Source of the DNA: Streptomyces microflavus
GTDB lineage: Bacteria; Actinomycetota; Actinomycetes; Streptomycetales; Streptomycetaceae
NCBI RefSeq assembly: GCF_014650075.1
Contig: NZ_BMUG01000004.1
Coordinates: 643,213-707,212 of the forward strand
DNA length: 64,000 nucleotides
Direction of reading: 5' to 3'
Part shown: piece after piece, positions 38,511 through 47,188 of the stretch
Layout: every line of letters starts with the position of its first letter
Numbering within the stretch: the first letter of the stretch is position 1
Notes under the pieces: model-generated
What the model saw: the letters and a program-made list of their open reading frames with translations, nothing else
Databases searched by the model: none
Told to the model about the DNA's origin: nothing
Translations under genes and position numbers: made by a program

Positions 38511-39862
38511 TGGGCTCCTCCCAGCGGGAGCGTCGCCAGCACACCCGGCAGCTGTTCGCGGTCCAGCCGGGCCAGACCCACCTTGGCGTGCCGGGCGGCC
38601 TGCTCCAACGTCCTTCGTACGCCGACCAGTTCGGTGTCGGACCCGCCGGTCACCCGGACATGGCCGCTCACGCTCGTCTCGCCCTGCCGCTCCCCGCGCC
38701 GCACGGTGAGGCTGAAGGTCGTGGCGTACGCGGGGACCGACGTCAGCAGCGCGACCAGCTGCGGGAGCGGCGTCGCGCCCCGGCCCAACTCGGGCCAGCG
38801 GTCCACGGCGTACGTGGTGTGCCAGCGGTCGTCGCACCGCCAGACCCGCGAGGTCTCCATCGTGCGCCGCTGCGGTGCGGCGTCCGGGCGCCCGGCCCGG
38901 CCCGACAGCAGGGGGTTGGCGCAGGCGGAGGTGGCGACGGCCGCGTTCAGCTCGTCCTGGTCCAGCACCACGGCCCGGAACCCGGCCCCCGTGATCCGGC
39001 TCGCCACATGGTCCGCGACCCGCACCAGGCAGCGCTGGGCCCCCTCGATCCCGCCGCCGCGCGCCTCGATGGCCTCCCGGCACAGCTCCGGATCCAGCTT
39101 CACCGCGACCCAGGTCATCCGCAGCGCGGGCGCCCCGGTCTTGTCCTGGAGCGGCCCGTACGAGAGCCGGGCCACCGACTGCTGCGGCAGATGCGGGGCG
39201 GGAGCGGCGCGTACCTGCTGCACCAACTGCGCCGACTCCAGCACGATGTCGTCGACCTGGAGGGCGTCGCCCAGCAGCGACAGCGGGAGCGAGCGGGCGC
39301 CGAACGCGGGCCGCAACGCCTCACCGCTCGCCTCCACCCGCACCGCCGCGGTCAGGAAGGTGCCGTCGCCGAGCATGCCCACCGTGCGGTGGTTCCGGTC
39401 GACATGGATGTGCGGGCCGAAGCCGGGGACGTTCTCCGCGACCGGGGCCAGCATCGGCTCCACGTCGGCGGCCGTCGCCGTCGCCGCCCGCCGCCGGGCC
39501 CTGAGCGTGAGGGCGCCCGACAGCCAGTCCTGGAGCGCGCGCCCCCGGCGGCGTACCACCGCGAGCAGCACCAGCAGGACGACGAGCACCCCGGCGGGCA
39601 CCAGCCACGCACCGCCGAGCGCCGCACCCACCACGGCCACCGCGAGCGCCGCCTCCACGATCACCAACTGGCGCAGCAAGGGCCGCACCCGGCCGGTCCG
39701 CGCGGTCGCGCGCAGCGTCGTGGCCGCGGGAGCGCCGGCCGCGGTGGCGTTCGACGTGGTGGCGGGGGCGGTGGCGGCCGGCTCGTTGCTGCGTTGCCGA
39801 CGGGAAGGCCCGGGGGTTCTGCGGCCGGACCGCCCGGTACGCTCTCGCGTAGCTGCACCCAT
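38507..39862 (-). CDS. eccE: Type VII secretion membrane protein EccE
   Basis: 451 residues. A basic, Ala/Thr-rich N-terminal stretch of about 60 residues is followed by two adjacent membrane helices (LVIVEAALAVAVVGAALGG; VPAGVLVVLLVLLAVV). A long soluble domain with GFGPHIHVDRNHRTVGMLGDG and later LTVRRGERQGETSVSGHVRVTG follows. This is the EccE layout, the peripheral subunit of the ESX membrane complex. First gene of a minus-strand unit continuing into the unknown gene and perhaps bldB; divergent from eccB. Confidence 0.85.
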   Translation of the reverse strand: MGAATRERTGRSGRRTPGPSRRQRSNEPAATAPATTSNATAAGAPAATTLRATARTGRVRPLLRQLVIVEAALAVAVVGAALGGAWLVPAGVLVVLLVLLAVVRRRGRALQDWLSGALTLRARRRAATATAADVEPMLAPVAENVPGFGPHIHVDRNHRTVGMLGDGTFLTAAVRVEASGEALRPAFGARSLPLSLLGDALQVDDIVLESAQLVQQVRAAPAPHLPQQSVARLSYGPLQDKTGAPALRMTWVAVKLDPELCREAIEARGGGIEGAQRCLVRVADHVASRITGAGFRAVVLDQDELNAAVATSACANPLLSGRAGRPDAAPQRRTMETSRVWRCDDRWHTTYAVDRWPELGRGATPLPQLVALLTSVPAYATTFSLTVRRGERQGETSVSGHVRVTGGSDTELVGVRRTLEQAARHAKVGLARLDREQLPGVLATLPLGGAQ

Positions 39863-40044
39863 TGCCGCGTTGCCCCCTCGTGTCCGTATTCACCGTTTTT
39901 TGCACGGGTGTTGACCGGGTGGTCACCCTACCTGAGCAGTGGGGGCCGAGCCCCTGCGGGCATAGTAGGGGGCCGGTGCGACACCAGGGGCCGACGGTGC
40001 GTGTGGCACCCTGGTCGACCACTGGGGAGAAGGGGCAGCGGAAC
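39863..40044. promoter_or_regulatory. Divergent promoter region between eccE and eccB
   Basis: A TTGACC at 39911 (plus strand) inside GACCGGGTGGTC and a -10-like CATAGT at 39961 are visible but do not form a correctly spaced pair. Promoters for both directions are expected here. Confidence 0.4.
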
Positions 40045-41571
40045 ATGGCATCACGGCGGGATGAACTCAACGCCTACACCTTTGCGAAGCGGAGGTTGAT
40101 CGCACAGTTCCTGCAACCCAACCCGACCGGCTCCGAGGAAGGCGCACCGCGCCCCCTGCGCGCGGTCGTACCGGGAGCGATCATCGGCGTCGTCGTCCTC
40201 GCCGTCTTCGGCGCCTGGGGCATGTTCAAGCCGGTGGCCCCCAAGGGCTGGGACAACCCCCACGAGAACGTCATCATCGCCAGCAAGTCCACCACCCGTT
40301 ACGTGGTGCTGGAGACCGGCGGCAAGAAGCAGCTCCACCCCGTCCTGAACATGTCCTCGGCCAAGCTCCTGCTCGCCCAGGACAAGGGCAAGGTCGTCAA
40401 CGTCGACGAATCGGTCCTGGACAACGGCACGATCCCGCACGGCGCGACGCTCGGCATCCCCTACGCCCCCGACCGGCTGCCCGACCCCAAGGACGCCGGA
40501 GCCGCCAAGCGATGGGCCGTCTGCGAACGGCCCGGTGAGGGTGGGAGGGCCATCCAGAAAGCGGCCTTCGTCCTCGCCGAGCGCGAGGAGAAGAAAACGG
40601 ACGACAAGTCGAGGCTGCGCGGCGGCGAGATGATGTACGTCGAAGGGCCCGACCGGACCCGCTATCTCGTGGACGCCACGGGCAAGGCGTACCCCGTACC
40701 CGACGACGAACTGCTCCTGCGCACCCTGGTCGACCAGAACTCCGAGCCCCAGCGGGTCTCCACCGCCTGGCTGGCGACGCTGCACAAGGGCGACCGGATC
40801 ACCTTCCCGGCCCTGGACGGAAATCCGGGCGACCCCGCCAACGTGCCGGGCACCCTGGACACCGACGCGAACAGGGTCGGCATGGTCCTGGCCGCCACCG
40901 CCGGAACCAGGACCCAGCAGTACGTCGTCCTCCCCGGCAGGGTCGCCCCCGTCTCGGACTTCATCGCCAAGCTCCTGCTCAGCAGCCGGGACCTGGACAA
41001 GCTCGGCCAGGCCGGCCGGGAGAAGCCGGTGGGCGCCTCCGCGTTCTCGCCGGGCCGGGCTTTCGGCGCGGAGCTGGACTGGCCGGTCCACGAGGCGAAG
41101 GCCGTCAACTCCCCCGACGTCACGAAGGGAAGCCGGAACACCGTGTGCAACGTCCTGCGCGACGTCGACGCCGACAACGGCGCCACCACCCTCTCCACCT
41201 GGGTGGGTACGAGCTTCCCTGCGACGCTCCCCACGGGCTCCTCCAGCGCCTACGTCACCCCCGGATCCGGCGAGTTCTTCCGCCAGTTCCAGGGCTCGAA
41301 GACCGACGTCGGCTTCCTCTTCCTGGTCACCGACACGGGGCTGCGCTACGCGATGCAGTCCAACAGCGACAGCGGTCAGGACGAATCCGGCATCGGTGCC
41401 TCCGGCTCGAAGAAGGAGCGGGAGGCGCGCCAGCAGGAGGCGCAGCAGGCCCAGAACCTGCTCGGCTACAAGGACGTCGACCCCACGCCGGTCCCGGCCG
41501 CCTGGTCCACGTTCCTGCCGACGGGCCCGCGGCTCTCCACCGGCGCCGCGAGCCAGCCGCAGGGCTCGTGA
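40045..41571 (+). CDS. eccB: Type VII secretion membrane protein EccB
   Basis: 508 residues. The family start MASRRDELNAYTFAKRRLIAQFLQPNP is very characteristic. One transmembrane helix (about 46-66, AVVPGAIIGVVVLAVFGAWGMF) is followed by a large extracytoplasmic domain with Cys residues and the YVVLPGRVAPVSDFIA motif. EccB is a core subunit of the ESX channel. ATG at 40045 with AAGGGG upstream. mycP follows 14 bases after the stop. Confidence 0.93.
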   Translation: MASRRDELNAYTFAKRRLIAQFLQPNPTGSEEGAPRPLRAVVPGAIIGVVVLAVFGAWGMFKPVAPKGWDNPHENVIIASKSTTRYVVLETGGKKQLHPVLNMSSAKLLLAQDKGKVVNVDESVLDNGTIPHGATLGIPYAPDRLPDPKDAGAAKRWAVCERPGEGGRAIQKAAFVLAEREEKKTDDKSRLRGGEMMYVEGPDRTRYLVDATGKAYPVPDDELLLRTLVDQNSEPQRVSTAWLATLHKGDRITFPALDGNPGDPANVPGTLDTDANRVGMVLAATAGTRTQQYVVLPGRVAPVSDFIAKLLLSSRDLDKLGQAGREKPVGASAFSPGRAFGAELDWPVHEAKAVNSPDVTKGSRNTVCNVLRDVDADNGATTLSTWVGTSFPATLPTGSSSAYVTPGSGEFFRQFQGSKTDVGFLFLVTDTGLRYAMQSNSDSGQDESGIGASGSKKEREARQQEAQQAQNLLGYKDVDPTPVPAAWSTFLPTGPRLSTGAASQPQGS

Positions 41572-41585
41572 GGAGCGGCAGGGAC

Positions 41586-42839
41586 ATGACGCGCCCCACG
41601 ATGCCGCCGCCCCGGCGTCTTCTGACCGCGGCGGCCGCCACCGGAGTCCTGCTGGTCGCCCTCCCGGTCCCTCCGGCCGCTGCCGACGACGCGACCCAGT
41701 GCACGTTCCCGTCGAAGAAGTACCCGGGCCGCCCCTGGTCGTTGCAGCGCGTCCTCATGGACGAACTGTGGAAGCAGTCCACCGGGAAGGGGGTACGGGT
41801 GGCCGTCGTCGACACCGGCGTCGACGTGAAGAACCCCCAGCTCACCGGCGCCGTGGACGTCAAGGCGGGCCGCAACCTGATGCGGAAGGACCTCAAGGAC
41901 GCCAACGGCGGGAAGCTCGAACGCGGCAAGGAGAACGGCACCACGGACACGGTGGGCCACGGCACCAAGGTTGCCGGCATCATCGCCGCCCGCGAGACGA
42001 AGGGCACCGGCTTCACCGGCCTCGCCCCCGACGCGACGATCATCCCGATCCAGCAGAACGACGCCGACGGCAACGGAACGGCGGAGACCCTGGCCCAGGC
42101 CATCCGCTACGCCGCCGACACGGCGAAGGCCGACATCATCAACATCTCCCAGGACACCGCCGACGCCCTTGAGCCCACACCGCTCCTGAAGCAGGCGGTG
42201 GACCACGCCCTGGCCAAGGACATCGTGGTCGTCGCCTCGGCGGGCAACGACGGCATGGGCGGCAACGTGAAGCCGACCTACCCCGCCTCGTACGAGGGCG
42301 TCCTCGCCGTCGCCTCCTCCGACCGGAACAACGAACGCGCGTACTTCTCCCAGGGCGGCGGCTTCGTCGGCATCGCCGCCCCCGGCGTGGACATGATCTC
42401 CACCGTCCCCGGCGGCGGCCACTGCGCCGACAACGGCACCAGCTTCTCCGCCCCTTACGTCGCCGGAGTCGCCGCGTTGATCAAGGCCAAGCACCCCGAC
42501 TGGACGCAGCGGCAGATCGTGGCCCAGATCCAGCAGACGGCGGAGCGCTCGGTGGCAGGCCACGACCGCCATGTGGGCTGGGGCGTCGTCGACCCGGTAC
42601 GCGCCCTAACCGAGGACGACAAGCCGATCGACCGCCCGGTCGCCCGCGAGGGCATGAGCAAAGGCGAAGCCCCGACTCCGGCCCAACTCCACCTGGGCGA
42701 AACCGCCGACGAACGCAACGCCCGCCTCGCGACGTACGTCGTCGTGGGAGGCGGTGTCCTGGTGGCCGCGATCGCCGGTGCGGCAGTGGCGGTACGGGAC
42801 ATGCGGCGCCGCGCGAGACGGCTGACGGGCGGTGGCTGA
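41586..42839 (+). CDS. mycP: Mycosin (type VII secretion S8 serine protease), first copy
   Basis: 417 residues. Signal peptide (LLTAAAATGVLLVALPVPPAAA), subtilisin-fold protease with Asp76 (VVDTGVD), His125 (GHGTKVAG) and Ser286 (NGTSFSAP), oxyanion Asn in SAGNDG. A Pro/Glu-rich stalk and a C-terminal membrane helix (about 385-405) with Arg-rich tail complete it. Mycosins face the outside, stabilise the ESX complex and cut some substrates. Cotranscribed with eccB. It has normal high GC, unlike the second mycosin at 45161. Confidence 0.95.
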   Translation: MTRPTMPPPRRLLTAAAATGVLLVALPVPPAAADDATQCTFPSKKYPGRPWSLQRVLMDELWKQSTGKGVRVAVVDTGVDVKNPQLTGAVDVKAGRNLMRKDLKDANGGKLERGKENGTTDTVGHGTKVAGIIAARETKGTGFTGLAPDATIIPIQQNDADGNGTAETLAQAIRYAADTAKADIINISQDTADALEPTPLLKQAVDHALAKDIVVVASAGNDGMGGNVKPTYPASYEGVLAVASSDRNNERAYFSQGGGFVGIAAPGVDMISTVPGGGHCADNGTSFSAPYVAGVAALIKAKHPDWTQRQIVAQIQQTAERSVAGHDRHVGWGVVDPVRALTEDDKPIDRPVAREGMSKGEAPTPAQLHLGETADERNARLATYVVVGGGVLVAAIAGAAVAVRDMRRRARRLTGGG

Positions 42840-42892
42840 CGGGTGGAAGTGCCGGCCGCCACATGAGACAAGTCACGTGGCCGCCAACCCAA

Positions 42893-42921
42893 TTGGCCCG
42901 GCGCCACGCAGTGACTAGAGT
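42893..42921 (+). promoter_or_regulatory. Promoter of the PE/PPE-like substrate operon
   Basis: TTGGCC, 17 bases, TAGAGT: a good vegetative promoter. Predicted transcription start near 42928, giving a leader of about 85 bases that contains alternative hairpins. Confidence 0.65.
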
Positions 42922-42936
42922 TGCCGGATGAGATGG

Positions 42937-42980
42937 GCTCGGATCGCATCAGTGCGATAGCAACGCGGAACGATCCGAGC
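42937..42980 (+). promoter_or_regulatory. Leader RNA with two mutually exclusive hairpins
   Basis: GCTCGGATCG (42937-42946) can pair with CGATCCGAGC (42971-42980), 10 bp perfect. Its last four bases also take part in a local hairpin ATCGCA-TCAG-TGCGAT (42943-42958). Only one structure can form at a time. The ribosome binding site starts about 15 bases later. Confidence 0.5.
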
Positions 42981-43012
42981 AAACGGGGATGCACAACGGG
43001 GAGGACGGCATT

Positions 43013-43456
43013 GTGACCGGTCCAGGCGGTGGTGGCGGTACAGGCGATCTCAGGCGCGGAGTAGGTGCGCTGGAGACATTCAAGAAGCGGGTGGACGCCC
43101 TGCTCACGGACCTCGCGGGTTCGGCGGCGGGCAGGTCGAAGGTGGCGGCCCAGTCGGTGTCGCGCGCCTCCCTGAGCGGCCCGAACGCCCGCTTCGCCGA
43201 GGCGGACGGGCTCTACACCCAGTACAACCGCGTTCATGAGTCCCTGGTCTCGCTCTCCAAGTCGCTGGGCGACCAGATCGAGTACCTGAGCCTGGGCGTG
43301 CACGCGGCGGCGGTCGGCTTCGACAACGTGGACGACGACACGAGGCGGCGCTTCCACGAGATCCAGACACGGATGGACCGGGAGCGCGCGGCAGCCGTCA
43401 AGGAGAAGCAGCGCACCGACGACGACGGGTACGAATCCGGGTGGGGAGCGAAGTGA
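43013..43456 (+). CDS. Small helical ESX-associated protein (PE-like partner)
   Basis: 147 residues from the GTG at 43013, which has GGGGAGG eight bases upstream. An in-frame ATG at 42989 would add eight residues but lacks such a site. After a Gly-rich start the chain is two long helices (ALETFKKRVDALLTDLAGSAA; YTQYNRVHESLVSLSKSLGDQIEYLSLGVHAA) and a charged tail, with no W-x-G and no Y-x-x-x-D/E motif. It overlaps the next gene by GTGA. This arrangement resembles PE/PPE or Esx pairs that fold as helical heterodimers, but the family is not known to me. Confidence 0.65.
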   Translation: MTGPGGGGGTGDLRRGVGALETFKKRVDALLTDLAGSAAGRSKVAAQSVSRASLSGPNARFAEADGLYTQYNRVHESLVSLSKSLGDQIEYLSLGVHAAAVGFDNVDDDTRRRFHEIQTRMDRERAAAVKEKQRTDDDGYESGWGAK

Positions 43457-45132
43457 GCGACGAGAAGCAGCCGGAACTGACCCCGGCCGAACAGCAGAAG
43501 CAGGACGAAGGACGCGTCAAGACCCAGCTCGTCGTCACCGACGCGACGGAGCTGGGGAAAGAGGTCCTGAGCCTCTTCATGCCCGGCAGCGTCCCCAGAG
43601 CAGGCCGTACCTCGTTCGAGGGACACGAGCTCAACGCCATCATCGACCTGGTGGAGAACTCCAACCCGGCGGACCTGGAGAACGCGGGCGAGGCCCTCTG
43701 GAAGGCCAGGGACGCCATCCGGAGCGCGGCGAAGGAGCTGGGCGACCACATCGACGGGGTCGACTGGCAGGGCGATTCCGGCGAAGCGTTCCGTAAATGG
43801 GGCAAGGGCCTGGTCACCCACGCCACGAAGCTCGGCGACTTCGCGGACGCGGCGGGCACGCAGATCACCGTGGCGGGCACCGGCCTGGCATCGGTACGCA
43901 GCTCCATGCCGCCGCGCGACCGCCGGATGATCCAGAAGGATGTGGACGACATCCTGTTCCCGGCCCGCACCGAGACGAACCCGGAGTACGCGGCGGCCCT
44001 CACGGTGGAGAAGAACCGCCAGGAGGCGATCAACCAGATCAACCGGCTGGCGTCGTACTACGCGGTGTCGGAGGAGGTGCTGGCGGGGCAGGAACCGCCG
44101 CGGTTCGACATGAAGCTGGGCGTCGATGTGCCCAAGCCTGAAGGCGGGGAGAGATACCCCTCCTCGTCGAGCTCTTCACGAGCAGGTGCTGATGATCTTT
44201 CGGGCAGCCGTGCGGTTCCAGGCATTGCAGAGCGCACAACCGTAAGAGAGCCCGGCGATGTGACTTCATCCAGCGGGCGTTTTCCGGACGAAGTCATCGG
44301 CTCGACGCCCGTGCTGGACAGGAGCACGTCGACGGAGATCAACAGCGTCGCGACCCCCACCGCTCCGACTGCGCTCACCGGGCCCACATCTACGCCATCG
44401 GTCAGTAATGGGCCAGGACCGGGGAATGCGCCGACGCCGCCCATGGCGCCCGGTTTCGGGAACCCGGTATCGGCAAGCTCATCGCGGTTCACGGGACCTA
44501 CGGGTGCGCCCAGGTCCGTCGGCCAGGCCGGTGGAGGTCTGGGTAAGGCTTCTCCTGCAGGCGGCGGTGCCACTGCCAAGGGTGCCACCGGCACGCCCGT
44601 CGGTAGGCCGAGTCCGATGACCGGCGGGCCAGCAGCAGCGGGCCGTTCCGGCGGCGGTACGCAGCCGCCCATGGCTGGTCGGCCCGGCGTGGTGGGCGGC
44701 CGTCCCACGGCGGCCCACGGTGGCACAGCCGCACCGGCCGGCCCTCGTACGGGACAGGGAAACGGCATCGTGGGCGGTACTCCGCAGCGGGCTACTTCTG
44801 GGACGTCCGGGGCCGGCGGGGCTCGTGGAGTGCCGCGAGGAACGGTGATCGGCGGACCCGGTGCGAATGGCAGCGCCCCCCGCTCCGGCCAGCGTGGCAC
44901 GCCTGTCTCGGGTGCCAATGGCGTGGTCGGTGCTCCCCGAGGGACGTCGGGCTCCGGCTCCAAGGGCTTTACCGCTGGTGGCGCAGGCCTTGTGCGTGGT
45001 CCTGCCGGTCGGCGGAAATCAGACCGAAAGGACGAGGAGAACACCGGGTCGACTCGTCCGGACTACCTGACGGAAGACGAAGAAACATGGGAGACCCGGC
45101 GGCGCGGAGCTGTGCCGCCGGTGGTCGAGTAG
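43453..45132 (+). CDS. Large PPE-like candidate substrate: WXG100-like N-terminal domain plus Gly/Pro/Thr-rich tail
   Basis: 559 residues. The helical N-terminal domain (about 55-215) contains Trp105-Gln-Gly and, after a helical stretch, YAVSE, which fits the Y-x-x-x-D/E type VII export signal. From about 230 to 530 the chain is low-complexity Gly/Pro/Thr/Ala. The acidic end reads RPDYLTEDEETWE. No enzyme domain or toxin motif is visible in the tail. Overlaps the helical partner by GTGA and is followed 28 bases later by the second mycosin. Codon GC falls from about 44150 onwards. Confidence 0.7.
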   Translation: MSDEKQPELTPAEQQKQDEGRVKTQLVVTDATELGKEVLSLFMPGSVPRAGRTSFEGHELNAIIDLVENSNPADLENAGEALWKARDAIRSAAKELGDHIDGVDWQGDSGEAFRKWGKGLVTHATKLGDFADAAGTQITVAGTGLASVRSSMPPRDRRMIQKDVDDILFPARTETNPEYAAALTVEKNRQEAINQINRLASYYAVSEEVLAGQEPPRFDMKLGVDVPKPEGGERYPSSSSSSRAGADDLSGSRAVPGIAERTTVREPGDVTSSSGRFPDEVIGSTPVLDRSTSTEINSVATPTAPTALTGPTSTPSVSNGPGPGNAPTPPMAPGFGNPVSASSSRFTGPTGAPRSVGQAGGGLGKASPAGGGATAKGATGTPVGRPSPMTGGPAAAGRSGGGTQPPMAGRPGVVGGRPTAAHGGTAAPAGPRTGQGNGIVGGTPQRATSGTSGAGGARGVPRGTVIGGPGANGSAPRSGQRGTPVSGANGVVGAPRGTSGSGSKGFTAGGAGLVRGPAGRRKSDRKDEENTGSTRPDYLTEDEETWETRRRGAVPPVVE

Positions 45133-45160
45133 TAGTCCCAGGGAAGGTTCGGAAGTCGGG

Positions 45161-46402
45161 ATGACAGCAGGAATGGGCCGGCCCCAGAAGCGTGTACTCG
45201 GTGCACTGGCTGTGGCAGCTTCGTGGAGCTTGGTCTTTGCCGGTGTGGCACAGCCTGCCGCGGCTGCGGAGGTGCAGTCCAAGCAGTGGTACCTGAGCGC
45301 CATGCAGGCCGAGGAAATGTGGAAAGTCACGACGGGCGAAGGCATCAAAATTGCTGTCATCGACTCGGGTGTCAACGCGGCGACTCCGTCCCTGCAGGGG
45401 CAGACCCTCAAGGGATTCGACGCCACCGGGGCCGAGGGAGATGAGAGCGACGATTACAGCGGTCACGGCACGACGATGGCTGAACTGATTGCCGGAACGG
45501 GGAAGGGCGGCGGAATCAAGGGCCTCGCTCCCGGCGTGAAGATCATCCCGATGCGCATCGGAAGCAGTGAATTTCAGAAGGAGCATTCTTCTAACGTTCA
45601 CGACTGGGCGGACGCTATTCGAGCCGCTGCTGACAGTGACGCAAAGATCATCAGCATGTCGTTCGGGAGTCCGTATTCCACGCAGCGAGAGCGCGATGCG
45701 GCTAAGTACGCCGAGAGTAAAGGGAAGCTGTTCTTTGCTCCGGTTGGAAACGACGCTAAAGGTCGTAACAGGGAAGAATATCCGGCAGCTTATCCTCAGG
45801 TAGTAGGTGTCGCTTCGGCGGACCGAAAGGGGAAGGTGGCGGAATATTCGCAGAACGGTAATACGGTGGATGTTGCCGCCCCCGGAAAAGAAATTCCGAG
45901 GTGGTGCGACAACTCCTTCCAGAGCTACTGCGACGGAGACGGCGGGACCAGCTCCGCCACCGCCATCGCCTCCGCCTCCGCCGCCCTCGTCTGGTCCGCC
46001 AACCCCGACTGGACCGCGAACCAGGTTCTCAACGTCCTCTTCGACACGGCCGGAAGGGACTGGGAGAAGGGCACTCTCAGCAAGTACCTGGGCCACGGCC
46101 TCATCCGCCCCGCGATGAACATCCTCAAGGGCAAGGGCGATCCCGGAGACCCGGACATCAGCCCGCTCACCGAAGAGCGGACCAACGGCTCCCCGGCTTC
46201 GCCCGCCCCCTCCACGCCCTCCGCCTCCGCGTCCCAACAGCCCACCCAGAACGAGAAGGCCGACGAGGCCGTCGCCGCGGGTGACGGCAGGGCGGCGTCG
46301 GACGACGGCGCCCCGGTGAGTCTGATCCTCGGCGGCATCGCAGTCGTCGCCGTCCTCGGGGGAGTGGTCTTCGCCGTCGTCCGCAGACGCGGATCGGCCT
46401 GA
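45161..46402 (+). CDS. mycP: Second mycosin-type S8 serine protease, base-composition mosaic
   Basis: 413 residues. Signal peptide (VLGALAVAASWSLVFAGVAQPAAA), Asp68 (VIDSGVN), His102 (SGHGTTMAE), oxyanion Asn198 (PVGNDAK) and Ser264 (GGTSSATA, lacking the usual proline of G-T-S-x-x-x-P). A C-terminal membrane helix (ILGGIAVVAVLGGVVFAVV) and an RRRGSA tail complete it. Only distantly similar to the mycosin at 41586. Codons up to about 45895 are AT-rich (rows near 47-52% GC) and then switch abruptly to typical Streptomyces usage, which suggests recombination. Its linked position suggests it serves the neighbouring substrate pair or the Esx pair. Confidence 0.9.
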   Translation: MTAGMGRPQKRVLGALAVAASWSLVFAGVAQPAAAAEVQSKQWYLSAMQAEEMWKVTTGEGIKIAVIDSGVNAATPSLQGQTLKGFDATGAEGDESDDYSGHGTTMAELIAGTGKGGGIKGLAPGVKIIPMRIGSSEFQKEHSSNVHDWADAIRAAADSDAKIISMSFGSPYSTQRERDAAKYAESKGKLFFAPVGNDAKGRNREEYPAAYPQVVGVASADRKGKVAEYSQNGNTVDVAAPGKEIPRWCDNSFQSYCDGDGGTSSATAIASASAALVWSANPDWTANQVLNVLFDTAGRDWEKGTLSKYLGHGLIRPAMNILKGKGDPGDPDISPLTEERTNGSPASPAPSTPSASASQQPTQNEKADEAVAAGDGRAASDDGAPVSLILGGIAVVAVLGGVVFAVVRRRGSA

Positions 46403-46475
46403 CCGCAGGTTCCTCACATGTACCGGCCGGCGATCCATGCCGGCTTACAGAATCAACTGGAAGGAAAGGAAGGCC

Positions 46476-46838
46476 ATGTCGGCAGACCAGAAGGTCTCAG
46501 CTGCTGCCCTACTCAAGCTCGAGAACGCCCTCACCGAGAGGTTCGACTCGGTGAAGGGTCAGCTCCAGCAGCTGCACGCGACGATCGACAGCCTGGAAGG
46601 TGCCTGGAAGGGCATCGGGGCCGGCGAGTTCAACAGCAAGCAGGCCGAGGTCAACAAGCGGATGGTCAGCATCGGCAACGAGCTGCTCCGCTTCCAGGAA
46701 GCCATCAAGGCCGCTCGTACCATCTCGGGCAACACCGAGGACGAGATCAAGGCGGCCCTCATGGGCGTGGATGTCGTCGGTGGTTACTCCGGCGACGCCG
46801 CGGCCACGGCCCGCACCTCGAACCTGAACAACTTCTGA
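46476..46838 (+). CDS. esxB: WXG100 family ESX substrate (EsxB-like), 120 residues
   Basis: Helix-turn-helix with Trp44-Lys-Gly at the turn (DSLEGAWKGIGAGEF) and no signal peptide. These are the marks of WXG100 proteins exported as folded dimers by type VII systems. The tail of about 25 residues beyond the second helix (GVDVVGGYSGDAAATARTS) lacks a full Y-x-x-x-D/E motif; the partner supplies one. AAGGAAAGGAAGG precedes the ATG. The assignment of A versus B follows general usage and is uncertain. A hairpin GCCGGC...GCCGGC (46426-46444) lies just upstream. Confidence 0.85.
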   Translation: MSADQKVSAAALLKLENALTERFDSVKGQLQQLHATIDSLEGAWKGIGAGEFNSKQAEVNKRMVSIGNELLRFQEAIKAARTISGNTEDEIKAALMGVDVVGGYSGDAAATARTSNLNNF

Positions 46839-46872
46839 GCGGTATTCCGCAACTCGACTGAAGGAGGACCAC

Positions 46873-47172
46873 ATGGCCAACAACGACGGTACGACGGTCG
46901 TCACTTATGCCAGCCTCGACCTCGCGGCCGGGGCGATCGACCGTCAGGCCAAGCAGCTCGACCAGGACCTGAAGGCGATCAAGTCCATGATCGCCTCGGT
47001 CTCCGAACTGTGGGAGGGCGAAGCCAAGACGGCCTACCGCGATGCCCAGCAGCGGTGGGACACCGAGGCGACCGGCATTCGGGAGAACCTCTCCCAGATC
47101 TCTCGCGCCGTGCGCGAGGCGGAGGCGGCCTACCGCAGCGGTGACAAGCGGGCGGCGGCGAACTTCCTCTAG
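46873..47172 (+). CDS. esxA: WXG100 family ESX substrate (EsxA-like), 99 residues
   Basis: Standard WXG100 length with Trp47-Glu-Gly at the turn and a C-terminal Tyr87-Arg-Ser-Gly-Asp91, which fits the Y-x-x-x-D export signal read by EccC. Very strong GAAGGAGG before the ATG, 34 bases after the EsxB-like stop. The two probably form the secreted heterodimer or homodimers. Ends in a strong terminator (47238). Confidence 0.92.
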   Translation: MANNDGTTVVTYASLDLAAGAIDRQAKQLDQDLKAIKSMIASVSELWEGEAKTAYRDAQQRWDTEATGIRENLSQISRAVREAEAAYRSGDKRAAANFL

Positions 47173-47188
47173 CCGATCCGGCTAGGCA

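Noticed and set aside
42989..43012. ATG start eight codons upstream for the PE-like gene
   Set aside because: No ribosome site at proper distance, whereas the GTG at 43013 has GGGGAGG eight bases upstream. It cannot be fully excluded.
44150..45900. Mobile element or prophage remnant explaining the lower GC
   Set aside because: No transposase, integrase, terminal repeats or target duplication are visible, and the genes stay in operon register with the ESX genes.
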